DNA of 7,388 nt, taken from Candidatus Omnitrophica bacterium CG07_land_8_20_14_0_80_50_8. Its GTDB lineage: Bacteria > Omnitrophota > Gorgyraeia > 2-02-FULL-51-18. Location of the stretch: NCBI GenBank assembly GCA_002779345.1, contig PEWW01000010.1, forward strand, positions 1 to 7,388, in the 5' to 3' direction. The notes below the pieces were generated by a model. It was given only the letters and a program-made list of their open reading frames with translations. It was not told the DNA's origin and did not search any database. The first letter of the stretch is position 1. Each line of letters opens with the position of its first letter. This document shows, in pieces, positions 1 through 6,490 of the stretch. Position numbers and translations under genes: made by a program.

Positions 1-741
1 GATCGGCACCTGGGAATCAATCTGGGCCAGTTCCCTTGAAAGCCTGGCCTGCGCTTGGTAAGTTTCAAGATTCGCTTTCAATCGGCCGCTTTTAATTTTT
101 GATATATTTTTTAAAACGCCTTCGAGCGATCCAAACTCACTGATCAATTTGCCGGCTGTCTTGCCGCCGATACCGGGCACGCCCGGAATATTGTCGGCGG
201 CGTCCCCCATGAGCGCCATGATCTCAACGACCTGTTTGGGCATGACCCCAAATCTATTTTTCACGGCCGCTTCGTCGTAAATAAAATTTTCTTTCTGAGG
301 ATTTAAAACGCGGATCTTTTTATTCACGAGCTGCAACGCGTCCTTGTCGCTTGTCACAATGAATGTCTCATGACCGGCCAGCTCCAGCTTCCTGGCGATG
401 GTTCCCATCACATCGTCGGCTTCGTACCCTTCTTTTTCAAAGATGGGAATATTCATCGCTTGAACCACCGCCTTGATAATCGGCATCTGCGACACCAGAT
501 CCTCCGGCATCGGCGGACGTTGAATTTTATACTGGTCATAACGTTTATGACGGAAAGTCGGCCCCTTCAAGTCGAAGGTCAGGGCCACTCCGTCGGGATT
601 GAATGCTTTGATCAGCTTTTCAAGCATCGTAATAAATCCATACACCGCATTGGTAGCCTGGCCTTTGGAGTTTCTCAACTCACGCACCGCGTAAAACGCG
701 CGGTAACAGAACGAATTGCCGTCCAGCAGGATAACTTTCAT
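1..741 (-). CDS. polA: DNA polymerase I, N-terminal 5'-3' exonuclease domain (partial, runs off left edge)
   Basis: The visible 247 codons encode the FEN-like 5'-3' exonuclease (flap nuclease) domain that removes RNA primers and flaps during Okazaki-fragment maturation and repair. The start is ATG at 741; the protein opens with MKVILLDGNS, the usual family N-terminus, so the start is secure although no strong Shine-Dalgarno is visible upstream. The metal-binding acidic residues are present: D7, D57 in TFDLKG, E107/D109/D110 in GYEADDVMGT, D132 and D134 in TSDKDALQLV, and D180/D184 in MGDAADNIPG. The helix-hairpin-helix/H3TH segment GVPGIGGKTAGKL follows at about 187-199. The frame stays open to base 1, so the 3'-5' exonuclease-like and polymerase domains, if present, lie outside. 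A stand-alone 5'-3' exonuclease of about 290 residues cannot be excluded from this fragment, but full-length polA is more likely. It is the last gene seen in the run, 100 nt after the HTH gene. Confidence 0.9.
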   Translation of the reverse strand, partial: MKVILLDGNSFCYRAFYAVRELRNSKGQATNAVYGFITMLEKLIKAFNPDGVALTFDLKGPTFRHKRYDQYKIQRPPMPEDLVSQMPIIKAVVQAMNIPIFEKEGYEADDVMGTIARKLELAGHETFIVTSDKDALQLVNKKIRVLNPQKENFIYDEAAVKNRFGVMPKQVVEIMALMGDAADNIPGVPGIGGKTAGKLISEFGSLEGVLKNISKIKSGRLKANLETYQAQARLSRELAQIDSQVPI

Positions 742-841
742 GGCTTGGCTCGCTTGGGATAACCGACTTATCATTTAGATTTTATTTTCGAATGTTTTTT
801 TAAAAAGAGTTGTAAGATTTGCCTATGAGGTTTTAATTTCC
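742..841 (-). other. Non-coding spacer upstream of polA
   Basis: This 100-nt gap separates the stop of the HTH/membrane gene from the polA ATG. Its middle part, about 765-815, is strikingly A+T-rich with T- and A-runs, unlike the flanking coding DNA. It is the most plausible place in this half of the window for an independent polA promoter. However, I could not find a convincing -35/-10 pair at proper spacing, nor a stable hairpin followed by a T-run on the minus strand, so neither promoter nor terminator is called. Confidence 0.45.
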
Positions 842-1207
842 CTACTGGGAGACCGCGATAAAATGCAAAAGTATCACGACCAGTATCAGGCATAGAATAT
901 AATAGTCATTAAAATACCAAAAATCTTTGAGCTTTTCGACGAACGTCACTCGGCCCACCGTGCTGTCATGAACAAAGGTGGCCTGTAGGTGAGGGAAAAG
1001 CTCACGCTCTATTCTCCATTTAATTTTGAGCCCCTCGATGTCCTCTTTTTTAAATCGTAAGAAAGCGCCGGCGATAGAGTGCGTGGGAATCGCGTGTTTG
1101 TGTACTAAATCCCAAAGCTCCTGTTCGTTCACGTCCAAAATCTCAGAGGCCTCGCGAATATCGAGGTAATGCTCTTCAGCTAAATGATCCGGCTGTCCGC
1201 TATCCAC
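842..1207 (-). CDS. Small excisionase-like helix-turn-helix protein with a C-terminal transmembrane segment
   Basis: This 121-residue protein is not one I can name. Residues about 14-62 read as an excisionase/MerR-like winged HTH: YLDIREASEILDVNEQELW gives the first helices, and HSIAGAFLRFKKEDIEGL gives the beta-wing and closing helix typical of the HTH_17 group. Residues 63-98 form a charged linker. Residues about 101-119 (DYYILCLILVVILLHFIAV) are a hydrophobic membrane segment with only two residues after it, so the protein looks tail-anchored with the HTH in the cytoplasm. The start is GTG at 1207: an in-frame TGA immediately precedes it and an AGGTGG ribosome-binding site sits 4 nt upstream. 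It lies between tsaD (60 nt) and polA (100 nt) and is probably cotranscribed with tsaD. DNA binding and membrane location are inferred from sequence only; no target or ligand is visible. The HTH fold could instead serve protein-protein contact. Confidence 0.8.
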   Translation of the reverse strand: MDSGQPDHLAEEHYLDIREASEILDVNEQELWDLVHKHAIPTHSIAGAFLRFKKEDIEGLKIKWRIERELFPHLQATFVHDSTVGRVTFVEKLKDFWYFNDYYILCLILVVILLHFIAVSQ

Positions 1208-1211
1208 TCAT

Positions 1212-1217
1212 CCACCT
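1212..1217 (-). promoter_or_regulatory. Ribosome-binding site of the HTH/membrane gene
   Basis: AGGTGG on the minus strand lies 4 nt before the GTG at 1207-1205. The codon directly before that GTG in the same frame is TGA (1210-1208), so this site and the stop together fix the GTG as the start. An ATG at 1211-1209 is out of frame and runs into a stop within a few codons. Confidence 0.65.
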
Positions 1218-1267
1218 TTTGCCTTTCAAATCTCTGGTCAAAAACCACCCGGGCCTAAAATAAAACT

Positions 1268-2287
1268 TCAAACCGACGGGTGATACATAAAATCGGAATA
1301 GCTCGACAAATCCAAAGTGTCGCGCCGGCCTTCTAGATACAAGGCTGACCCAAGCGCCGCAATCATCGCGGCGTTGTCCTGACAAAGACAAAAATCAGGA
1401 AAAACCGCTCGAATCGATGCCGCCTTGGCACAGCGGCGCAATTTATATCGCAGTCTCGAGTTGGCACTGACGCCGCCACCGACCACGATCGATCTTACCT
1501 GTTCCATTTTGGCGGCGCGGACACTCTTCTCCGCCAACACATCGCATACCGCTTCCTGGAACCCGGAACAAATCTCTTTTTTGACCTTAAGACTTAACGG
1601 TTTTTCTTTCTTTAATTGCTCGACTTTATAGAAAACTGCCGTCTTGATGCCGCTAAAACTAAAATCCAAAGAATCTTTAGAAAGAAACGGCCGAGAGAAC
1701 TTAAACAACGCGGAATCTTGACCTTTGGCTAAACGATCCACCTCTGGACCGCCAGGATACCTCAAACCTAGGATTTTTGCAACTTTATCAAACGCCTCGC
1801 CTGAGGCATCGTCGAGAGTCCTCCCAAGGATCTTCACTTTACTTGGGCTATCCATCCTTAAGATCATGGTGTGTCCTCCGGAGACTGCCAGACCCAAAAT
1901 CGGAAATGTCAGGTGAGGATCCGAAAGAAACCCCGCGTACACATGCGCGATCACATGATCCACACCCACCAAAGGCTTGCGGAGGCCCAGCGCCAGCGCT
2001 TTGGCCGCGGAGAGACCGACCAGGAGAGACCCCATGAGGCCCGGCCCTTGGGTCACCGCGATCAGATCAATATCCTTCAATGAAAGGCGGCCTTTTTTAA
2101 GCGAGAGATCAAGGCACGGAAGGATGGTCTCCAGATGCGCCCGCGAAGCGATCTCCGGCACTACTCCGCCGTATTTTTTGTGTTCCTTTAGGCTTGAAAA
2201 CACAATATTAGACAGAACTTGCCTGCCATTTTTTACTATCGAAACGGAGGTTTCGTCGCAGGAGGTTTCAACACCGAGTGTGATCAT
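1268..2287 (-). CDS. tsaD: tRNA N6-adenosine threonylcarbamoyltransferase TsaD
   Basis: TsaD transfers the threonylcarbamoyl group from threonylcarbamoyl-AMP to A37 of ANN-decoding tRNAs, forming t6A; in bacteria it works with TsaB and TsaE after TsaC/Sua5 makes the intermediate. The 339-residue length is normal for the family. The ASKH-fold signatures are present in order: LGVETSCDETSVS (4-16), GGVVPEIASRAH (40-51), the metal-binding HxxxH pair H111/H115 in DHVIAHVYAG, SGGHT (136-140), FSFSGIKTA (209-217), GGGVSANSRLR (270-280), and D304 in CQDNAAMIA, equivalent to the third metal ligand. The ATG at 2287 is the first start after an in-frame TGA at 2293-2291 and has an AGGA ribosome-binding site. 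It sits 134 nt after the deacetylase-like gene and 60 nt before the HTH gene. No tsaB, tsaE or rimI is in the window, so its partners are encoded elsewhere. Nothing is missing or broken. Confidence 0.97.
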   Translation of the reverse strand: MITLGVETSCDETSVSIVKNGRQVLSNIVFSSLKEHKKYGGVVPEIASRAHLETILPCLDLSLKKGRLSLKDIDLIAVTQGPGLMGSLLVGLSAAKALALGLRKPLVGVDHVIAHVYAGFLSDPHLTFPILGLAVSGGHTMILRMDSPSKVKILGRTLDDASGEAFDKVAKILGLRYPGGPEVDRLAKGQDSALFKFSRPFLSKDSLDFSFSGIKTAVFYKVEQLKKEKPLSLKVKKEICSGFQEAVCDVLAEKSVRAAKMEQVRSIVVGGGVSANSRLRYKLRRCAKAASIRAVFPDFCLCQDNAAMIAALGSALYLEGRRDTLDLSSYSDFMYHPSV

Positions 2288-2293
2288 AAGTCA

Positions 2294-2297
2294 TCCT
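2294..2297 (-). promoter_or_regulatory. Ribosome-binding site of tsaD
   Basis: AGGA on the minus strand lies 6 nt before the ATG at 2287-2285. An in-frame TGA at 2293-2291 overlaps the spacer, so no longer tsaD product is possible from an upstream start. Confidence 0.6.
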
Positions 2298-2316
2298 ATA
2301 AGGGGTCGAGTCTTTC

Positions 2317-2332
2317 CCTGCCGGCAGGCAGG
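2317..2332. repeat. Short palindrome CCTGCCGGCAGG with an extra CAGG
   Basis: In the 134-nt gap between the deacetylase-like gene and tsaD there is a perfect 12-nt palindrome at 2317-2328, followed directly by another CAGG (2329-2332). It is G+C-rich and stands out from its surroundings. With a four-base loop the stem would be only four pairs and no T-run follows on the minus strand, so it does not look like a terminator. The same core is, from memory, common between genes in some uncultured bacterial genomes, where it behaves as a dispersed repeat. One copy is visible here, so the repeat label is an inference. Confidence 0.4.
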
Positions 2333-2421
2333 CTTGACTACACCTCTTTAAACACACTCCCATAGTTTGAACTTCCCCGGATCGTTAACGCCCCTGCAGT
2401 TCTAGAGCCGCCGGACGACAT

Positions 2422-3258
2422 TTATTCCGCCAAATCCTTCACCCACACGAACCGGATCCCGGCTTGCTCGATGGTGGGAACCATTTCTTTGATCACTTGC
2501 ATCGTCATTTTTCGGTCATGCCCGACCACGATCACACGGCCGCGTTTTAGAGCGATATTTTGGGCTATTTTGAGCTGGTTCTTGATGGCCGCCGGATTCA
2601 TTTCATTGTCGATAAATACATCGCGCTTACTAAATCGAACCCCCGTTTCCTTCGCCGCCTGAGGGCAGACAGTGGTCGAACTGGTATTGCTGTCGATAAA
2701 AAACAACCCCTTGGACGAAAGATGCTTCAACACGGTTCTCATCACGCGCAGATCCGAGGTCGCGGCGGAACCCATGTGATTATTCACCCCCGCGGCATGA
2801 GGGATATTCGCAAGCGCACGGTCCAGATAGACGATAATCAACGGGTCCGGCATCTCGAGCAAGATCATATGCCGTTCAAGGTTTTTGGTCTGATGCTTGG
2901 GCTGCATGGGCATGTGGAGCATGACGCCGAGACCATTTTGATAGGCCGCTTTCGCGATCCGGGCGCTCTGCGGCAGATGCGGCAGAATGGATAACGTCAA
3001 TGGCCGTTGGATATCCACGGCAAGCTTGGTCAAAGAAAAATTATTGCCCCAATCATCCAAGATGATCGCCATTCGCGGACCCGCGGGAGGGGTGACGGGA
3101 GGAATAACGGCTTGAGGGGGCTCTTTCTTATAAACCACTCGCTTGAGAGCAATGGTTTCTTTAGGATAAACAGGTTTTTTGTGAACACAGCTTCTAACCA
3201 CAAAAAAACTGATACCCAACACAAACAAAACGGATAGAATTATTTTTAGATTACGCAC
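2422..3258 (-). CDS. Divergent polysaccharide deacetylase family protein (YibQ/DUF610 type), membrane-anchored
   Basis: This 278-residue protein belongs to the divergent polysaccharide deacetylase family (Pfam PF04748), which has the NodB-like barrel fold; substrates for most members are unknown, but an envelope sugar polymer is the usual suggestion. Residues about 5-22 are a hydrophobic signal anchor, and no lipobox is evident at the following cysteine. Residues about 47-61 are a proline-rich linker. The catalytic-like domain runs from 62 to the end: MAIILDDWG (63-71, D68/D69), LTLSILPHLPQS (87-98), LHMPMQP (114-120), GVNNHMGS (157-164, H161), LFFIDSNTSS (185-194), VFIDNEMN (214-221) and VVGHDRKMT (244-252). 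The start is GTG at 3258; no ATG, GTG or TTG lies upstream in frame before a stop at 3315-3313. The gene begins 43 nt after gatB and is likely cotranscribed with it. The ribosome-binding site is weak. Family assignment is confident; enzymatic activity is not. Confidence 0.9.
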   Translation of the reverse strand: MRNLKIILSVLFVLGISFFVVRSCVHKKPVYPKETIALKRVVYKKEPPQAVIPPVTPPAGPRMAIILDDWGNNFSLTKLAVDIQRPLTLSILPHLPQSARIAKAAYQNGLGVMLHMPMQPKHQTKNLERHMILLEMPDPLIIVYLDRALANIPHAAGVNNHMGSAATSDLRVMRTVLKHLSSKGLFFIDSNTSSTTVCPQAAKETGVRFSKRDVFIDNEMNPAAIKNQLKIAQNIALKRGRVIVVGHDRKMTMQVIKEMVPTIEQAGIRFVWVKDLAE

Positions 3259-3301
3259 ATTTTTCTCAAGTCGTCCGCGCTTAATTCCGGACGCGACCGT
3301 T

Positions 3302-4729
3302 CTAAATTTCTTTTAATTTTATCAACAATAGATCTTTCGCCTTACCGGGGTTGGCTTTGCCCTTGGATTTTTTCATCACCTGACCGACGAGGAACTGCGC
3401 GGCACTTGGTTTGCCGGATCTGAAATCATCGACAACTTTAGGGTTCGCCTGCATCACCTCCGCGATCCATTCGATAAGCGCACCGTCTTCTGACACTTGT
3501 TCTAAATGCTTTTCTTTCATGACCGTTTCGGGATCCAGTCCGTTGGCGATGACCTCCGCAAAAACATTGTCTTTGGCCGCTTGAAAACTCATGCGCCCCT
3601 TTTCAACCAATTGGTAGATCTTGCTAAGATGGTTCGCGGTAAGTTTAGTTTGGTTAAGCGTTACGCCCTTGGATCCCAGATACGCGAACACCGGACCGAT
3701 GATCCAATTCGCGGCTGCCTTAGCGTTTTTTGAGAGCTTGACCGTCTCCTCAAAAAAGAGCGCCACGTCGTCCTGACCGCTCAACAGACACGCGTCATAA
3801 TCGGACAACCCGTACTGTTTAGCGAATCTTTCTTTTTTCTGACGCGGCAGTTCCCATTTGGAAAACTCGGCGCGCGCGGTCTTGATTTCCTCTTCGGAAA
3901 CCGTGAAAGGCACCAAATCCGGCTCCGGAAAATAACGGTAGTCATTCGCCTCTTCTTTAGAACGCATAGAAAAAGTTTTCTGAAGTTTGTCGTCCCACAA
4001 CCTTGTCTCTTGTGTGAGCGCGACGCCTTTTTCAAAGGCTTCAGTCTGGCGCGTGACCTCAAACTCCAGAGCCGCCTTGACCGCTTTAAATGAATTTAAA
4101 TTCTTGATCTCTACCCGCTTACCCAGCGGATCACTTGCGGCGTTTCTGACCGAAACGTTCGCGTCGCACCGCAGTTGGCCTTTTTCCATGTCACACTCAG
4201 AAACGCCGACGGCCTTGAGGATCGTTTTAAGATGCGACAGATATTCATAAGCTTCGGCTGGATTTTCCAAATCCGGCTCGGTGACAATTTCCAAAAGCGG
4301 CGTCCCGGCGCGGTTTAGGTCCACCAGACTGGTGTCCGGAGACTGATCATGGATCAGTTTGCCCGCGTCTTCCTCAAGATGCGCGCGGTTCAAGCGTATT
4401 TTCTTGCCGGAATCCAGCTCAACGAACCCTCCGCGCCCCAGCGGACAATCCCATTGCGAAATCTGGTAACCCTTGGGGAGGTCAGGGTAATAATAATTTT
4501 TCCGGTCAAACTTTATTTTCTTTGAAATCGTTCCGGAAAGCGCCAGCACCGCCCTCAGGCCAAGATCAAACACCCTGCGGTTCAATACCGGCAAAGCTCC
4601 GGGGAGCCCCAAACAAACGGGGCATGTCCGGCTATTGGGCGCGCCGCCAAATTGAATCCGGCATCCGCAGAAAATCTTTGTCTTTGAATCAAGCTGTACA
4701 TGCACTTCAAGACCGACGGTGGTCAACAT
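3302..4729 (-). CDS. gatB: Aspartyl/glutamyl-tRNA(Asn/Gln) amidotransferase subunit B
   Basis: GatB is the kinase and tRNA-binding subunit of GatCAB. It phosphorylates Glu-tRNA(Gln) or Asp-tRNA(Asn) so that ammonia released by GatA can convert them to Gln- or Asn-tRNA. The 475-residue length is typical. The N-terminal cradle domain shows [18 protein letters not shown] (6-23) and [10 protein letters not shown] (35-44), giving the four zinc-site cysteines C21, C23, C36 and C39. It continues with the PKGYQISQ (85-92), HLEEDAGK (117-124) and [17 protein letters not shown] (137-153) signatures, then RCDANVSVR (187-195), KNLNSF (209-214) and [10 protein letters not shown] (263-272). From about 295 to the end is the helical and YqeY-like tail that grips the tRNA, including QFLVGQVMK (445-453). 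The ATG at 4729 overlaps the gatA stop by 7 nt (ATGTTGA), pointing to translational coupling. The family core starts only a few residues in, so the start is probably right. No defect is seen. Confidence 0.97.
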   Translation of the reverse strand: MLTTVGLEVHVQLDSKTKIFCGCRIQFGGAPNSRTCPVCLGLPGALPVLNRRVFDLGLRAVLALSGTISKKIKFDRKNYYYPDLPKGYQISQWDCPLGRGGFVELDSGKKIRLNRAHLEEDAGKLIHDQSPDTSLVDLNRAGTPLLEIVTEPDLENPAEAYEYLSHLKTILKAVGVSECDMEKGQLRCDANVSVRNAASDPLGKRVEIKNLNSFKAVKAALEFEVTRQTEAFEKGVALTQETRLWDDKLQKTFSMRSKEEANDYRYFPEPDLVPFTVSEEEIKTARAEFSKWELPRQKKERFAKQYGLSDYDACLLSGQDDVALFFEETVKLSKNAKAAANWIIGPVFAYLGSKGVTLNQTKLTANHLSKIYQLVEKGRMSFQAAKDNVFAEVIANGLDPETVMKEKHLEQVSEDGALIEWIAEVMQANPKVVDDFRSGKPSAAQFLVGQVMKKSKGKANPGKAKDLLLIKLKEI

Positions 4730-6189
4730 ACATTTCCCAATCGCTTGTGATAATCCGTTGCTTGCTCAAAGGCGTAGGCGAGTTGATACAAGGTCCCCTC
4801 ATCGAAAGGTTTGCCGATAAATTGCAGGCCCAGCGGAAGGTCTTTCCCGCCGGTTGAGTGATCCGTCCCGCCGGGCACTGAAAGTGCCGGCACACCCGCC
4901 AGATTCGCCGGAATGGTGTAAATGTCAGACAGATACATTTCAAGCGGACTAGCCGCCTTCTCGCCCAATTTAAAAGCCGGACTAGGCGCCGTGGGTGATA
5001 AAATCGCGTCTACTTTCTTAAAGGCCGCGTCGAAATCGTTTTTTATTTTCGTGCGGACCTTCATCGCGTGCAAATAGTACGCGTCGTAATAACCGCTGGA
5101 AAGGCTGTAAGTGCCTAAAATAATTCTCCGTTTTGCCTCCGCTCCAAATCCCTGCCCGCGGGTATGCTCGTACATTTCAAGCAGGCTTGGAGCGGATTTG
5201 TCCCGAAATCCAAAGCGAACCCCGTCAAAACGCGCGAGATTCGAGCTAGCTTCGGCCGGCGCCACAATGTAATAAACGCTGACCGCGTAGGCGATGTGCG
5301 GCAGGGATAGGGCCTCCACTTTCGCTCCTAAGGATTTCAATACTTTCACGGCATTTTCCAAGATCGGCGTTTGGACAGGCGCGGCGATACCGATCCGCAT
5401 TCCCTGGATCGACCGGCCTAGAAAATCCGAATAATCAGGTACGGGGACGTCGGCCGAAGTGGAATCCTTGGGGTCGTGCCCGGCGATGACGTTCAGGAAG
5501 AGCGCGTTGTCCCTGACGTCTTTTGTGATCGGCCCGATTTGGTCGAGACTGGAGGCAAACGCAATCAGGCCGTAACGCGACACACGGCCATAAGTGGGTT
5601 TCATACCTACCACGCCGCAGAAGGAGGCGGGTTGGCGAATGGATCCTCCGGTGTCACTGCCGAGCGCGGCGATGGCCGTGTGATCGGCGACACAGGCCGC
5701 GGACCCGCCGCTAGAACCGCCGGGAACCCTTTCGGGGTCTCTCGGATTCCGGGTGGGCCCGTAGCAAGAAGTCTCACAGCTTGATCCAAAAGCAAATTCG
5801 TCCTGATTGGTCCGACCGAAGATAACGGCTCCCGCGTTCAGGAGTTTTTCGACCACCGTCGCGTGGTAAGGCGAAATAAATCCCTTGAGGATCTTGGAGC
5901 CGCAGGTAGTCTCCTCGCCCGCCACGCAAAGATTATCTTTGACGGCAATAGGAATGCCCCACAGCTTGGAAGCTTTGGGAACTTCACGCCGAATGGGCCG
6001 TATGGAGTCGAAATTAATATAAGCGCGTATCTGTCTTTGGTCGCGGTCTCTTGACCTAATGGCGGCTGACAAATCATGCAATAAGCCATCGCAAGTTAAC
6101 GCGCCGTTGGCATAACGATCCGCCAACTGGTGGATCGTGAGTTTCGAAAGGCTGCCGGTGTCATGGACGAACGAGTTTTGATGCTTCAT
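4723..6189 (-). CDS. gatA: Aspartyl/glutamyl-tRNA(Asn/Gln) amidotransferase subunit A
   Basis: GatA is the glutaminase subunit of GatCAB: an amidase-signature enzyme that hydrolyses glutamine and channels ammonia to GatB. Taking the ATG at 6189 gives 488 residues, the normal family length. The Ser-cisSer-Lys triad is complete: K84 in IAVKDN, S159 in VPGGSSGGS, and S183 in [11 protein letters not shown]. Other family signatures are present, including [13 protein letters not shown] (about 125-137), [23 protein letters not shown], and near the C-terminus [14 protein letters not shown]. The frame stays open for 40 codons upstream to an ATG at 6309, but that stretch overlaps gatC, encodes basic residues unlike any GatA, and is rejected. 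With the 6189 start the gatC TGA and the gatA ATG are separated by a single base, and the gatA stop overlaps the gatB start, so the three genes look translationally coupled. No strong Shine-Dalgarno is visible, consistent with coupling. Confidence 0.97.
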   Translation of the reverse strand: MKHQNSFVHDTGSLSKLTIHQLADRYANGALTCDGLLHDLSAAIRSRDRDQRQIRAYINFDSIRPIRREVPKASKLWGIPIAVKDNLCVAGEETTCGSKILKGFISPYHATVVEKLLNAGAVIFGRTNQDEFAFGSSCETSCYGPTRNPRDPERVPGGSSGGSAACVADHTAIAALGSDTGGSIRQPASFCGVVGMKPTYGRVSRYGLIAFASSLDQIGPITKDVRDNALFLNVIAGHDPKDSTSADVPVPDYSDFLGRSIQGMRIGIAAPVQTPILENAVKVLKSLGAKVEALSLPHIAYAVSVYYIVAPAEASSNLARFDGVRFGFRDKSAPSLLEMYEHTRGQGFGAEAKRRIILGTYSLSSGYYDAYYLHAMKVRTKIKNDFDAAFKKVDAILSPTAPSPAFKLGEKAASPLEMYLSDIYTIPANLAGVPALSVPGGTDHSTGGKDLPLGLQFIGKPFDEGTLYQLAYAFEQATDYHKRLGNVC

Positions 6190-6190
6190 G

Positions 6191-6481
6191 TCAGGAATGA
6201 GATTCGATGATTTTCGGAACCTCAAAAAAAGGTCCTTTCGCGCGCGGGGCGTTCTTGAGAAATTCCTCAAGCAAAATCGAGGGTTTAATTTCGTCTTCAC
6301 GAAATACATTGCAAAGCGACAGCGGGTGACTGGTCGGCTCGACGCCCTCGACGTCCACTGCTTTCAATTGATCGACGAACGATAAAATCTGCGCGACTTG
6401 GGTCTCAAAAAATTTGATCTCCGCATCCGTCAGATGGAGTCTTGAAAGTCTCGCGATATGCCTTAAGTCGAGGGAACCCAT
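6191..6481 (-). CDS. gatC: Aspartyl/glutamyl-tRNA(Asn/Gln) amidotransferase subunit C
   Basis: GatC is the small subunit that wraps around the GatA-GatB interface and stabilises the amidotransferase. The 96-residue length is typical. The N-terminal helices read [19 protein letters not shown] (8-26), followed by [22 protein letters not shown] (32-53), and the C-terminal part carries [10 protein letters not shown] (59-68), LKNAP (74-78) and FFEVPKII (85-92), all family hallmarks. The ATG at 6481 lies 9 nt after the RNase D stop, with no clear Shine-Dalgarno between, so translation may depend on read-on from rnd or a weak site. It is the first gene of the contiguous gatC-gatA-gatB set. Confidence 0.95.
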   Translation of the reverse strand: MGSLDLRHIARLSRLHLTDAEIKFFETQVAQILSFVDQLKAVDVEGVEPTSHPLSLCNVFREDEIKPSILLEEFLKNAPRAKGPFFEVPKIIESHS

Positions 6482-6490
6482 AGGGCTTGA

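Noticed and set aside
370..762. 130-codon plus-strand open frame opposite polA
   Set aside because: It is antisense to a strongly conserved exonuclease domain and its translation is His/Arg-rich without family features; it is a shadow of the polA codon pattern.
1208..1267. CCCGGG palindrome followed by a T-run on the minus strand after tsaD, considered as a terminator
   Set aside because: The palindrome has no loop and too few stem pairs for a rho-independent terminator; the HTH gene follows at once with a good ribosome-binding site.
1200..1391. 63-codon minus-strand open frame across the tsaD end
   Set aside because: It overlaps the conserved C-terminal coding part of tsaD in another frame and shows no recognisable domain; its end only coincides with the HTH gene's ribosome-binding region.
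2260..2370. Roughly 30-codon minus-strand open frame across the palindrome and into tsaD
   Set aside because: Starts at an ATG with no ribosome-binding site, translates through the palindrome into Cys/Arg-rich sequence, and overlaps the tsaD start out of frame.
2390..2421. XbaI/PstI-like sites with an 11-base resemblance to a cloning-vector polylinker (GCTCTAGAACT on the minus strand)
   Set aside because: The match is short, the flanking bases do not continue the polylinker, and intact genes lie on both sides, so vector contamination or a chimera is not supported.
2560..2994. 144-codon plus-strand open frame opposite the deacetylase-like gene
   Set aside because: Antisense to recognised motifs (GVNNHMGS, LHMPMQP) and His/Arg/Gly-rich; no start context or domain.
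6190..6309. 40-codon N-terminal extension of gatA beginning at an ATG at 6309
   Set aside because: It overlaps gatC in another frame, reads as basic residues with no GatA similarity, and the ATG at 6189 gives a normal-length protein one base after the gatC stop.
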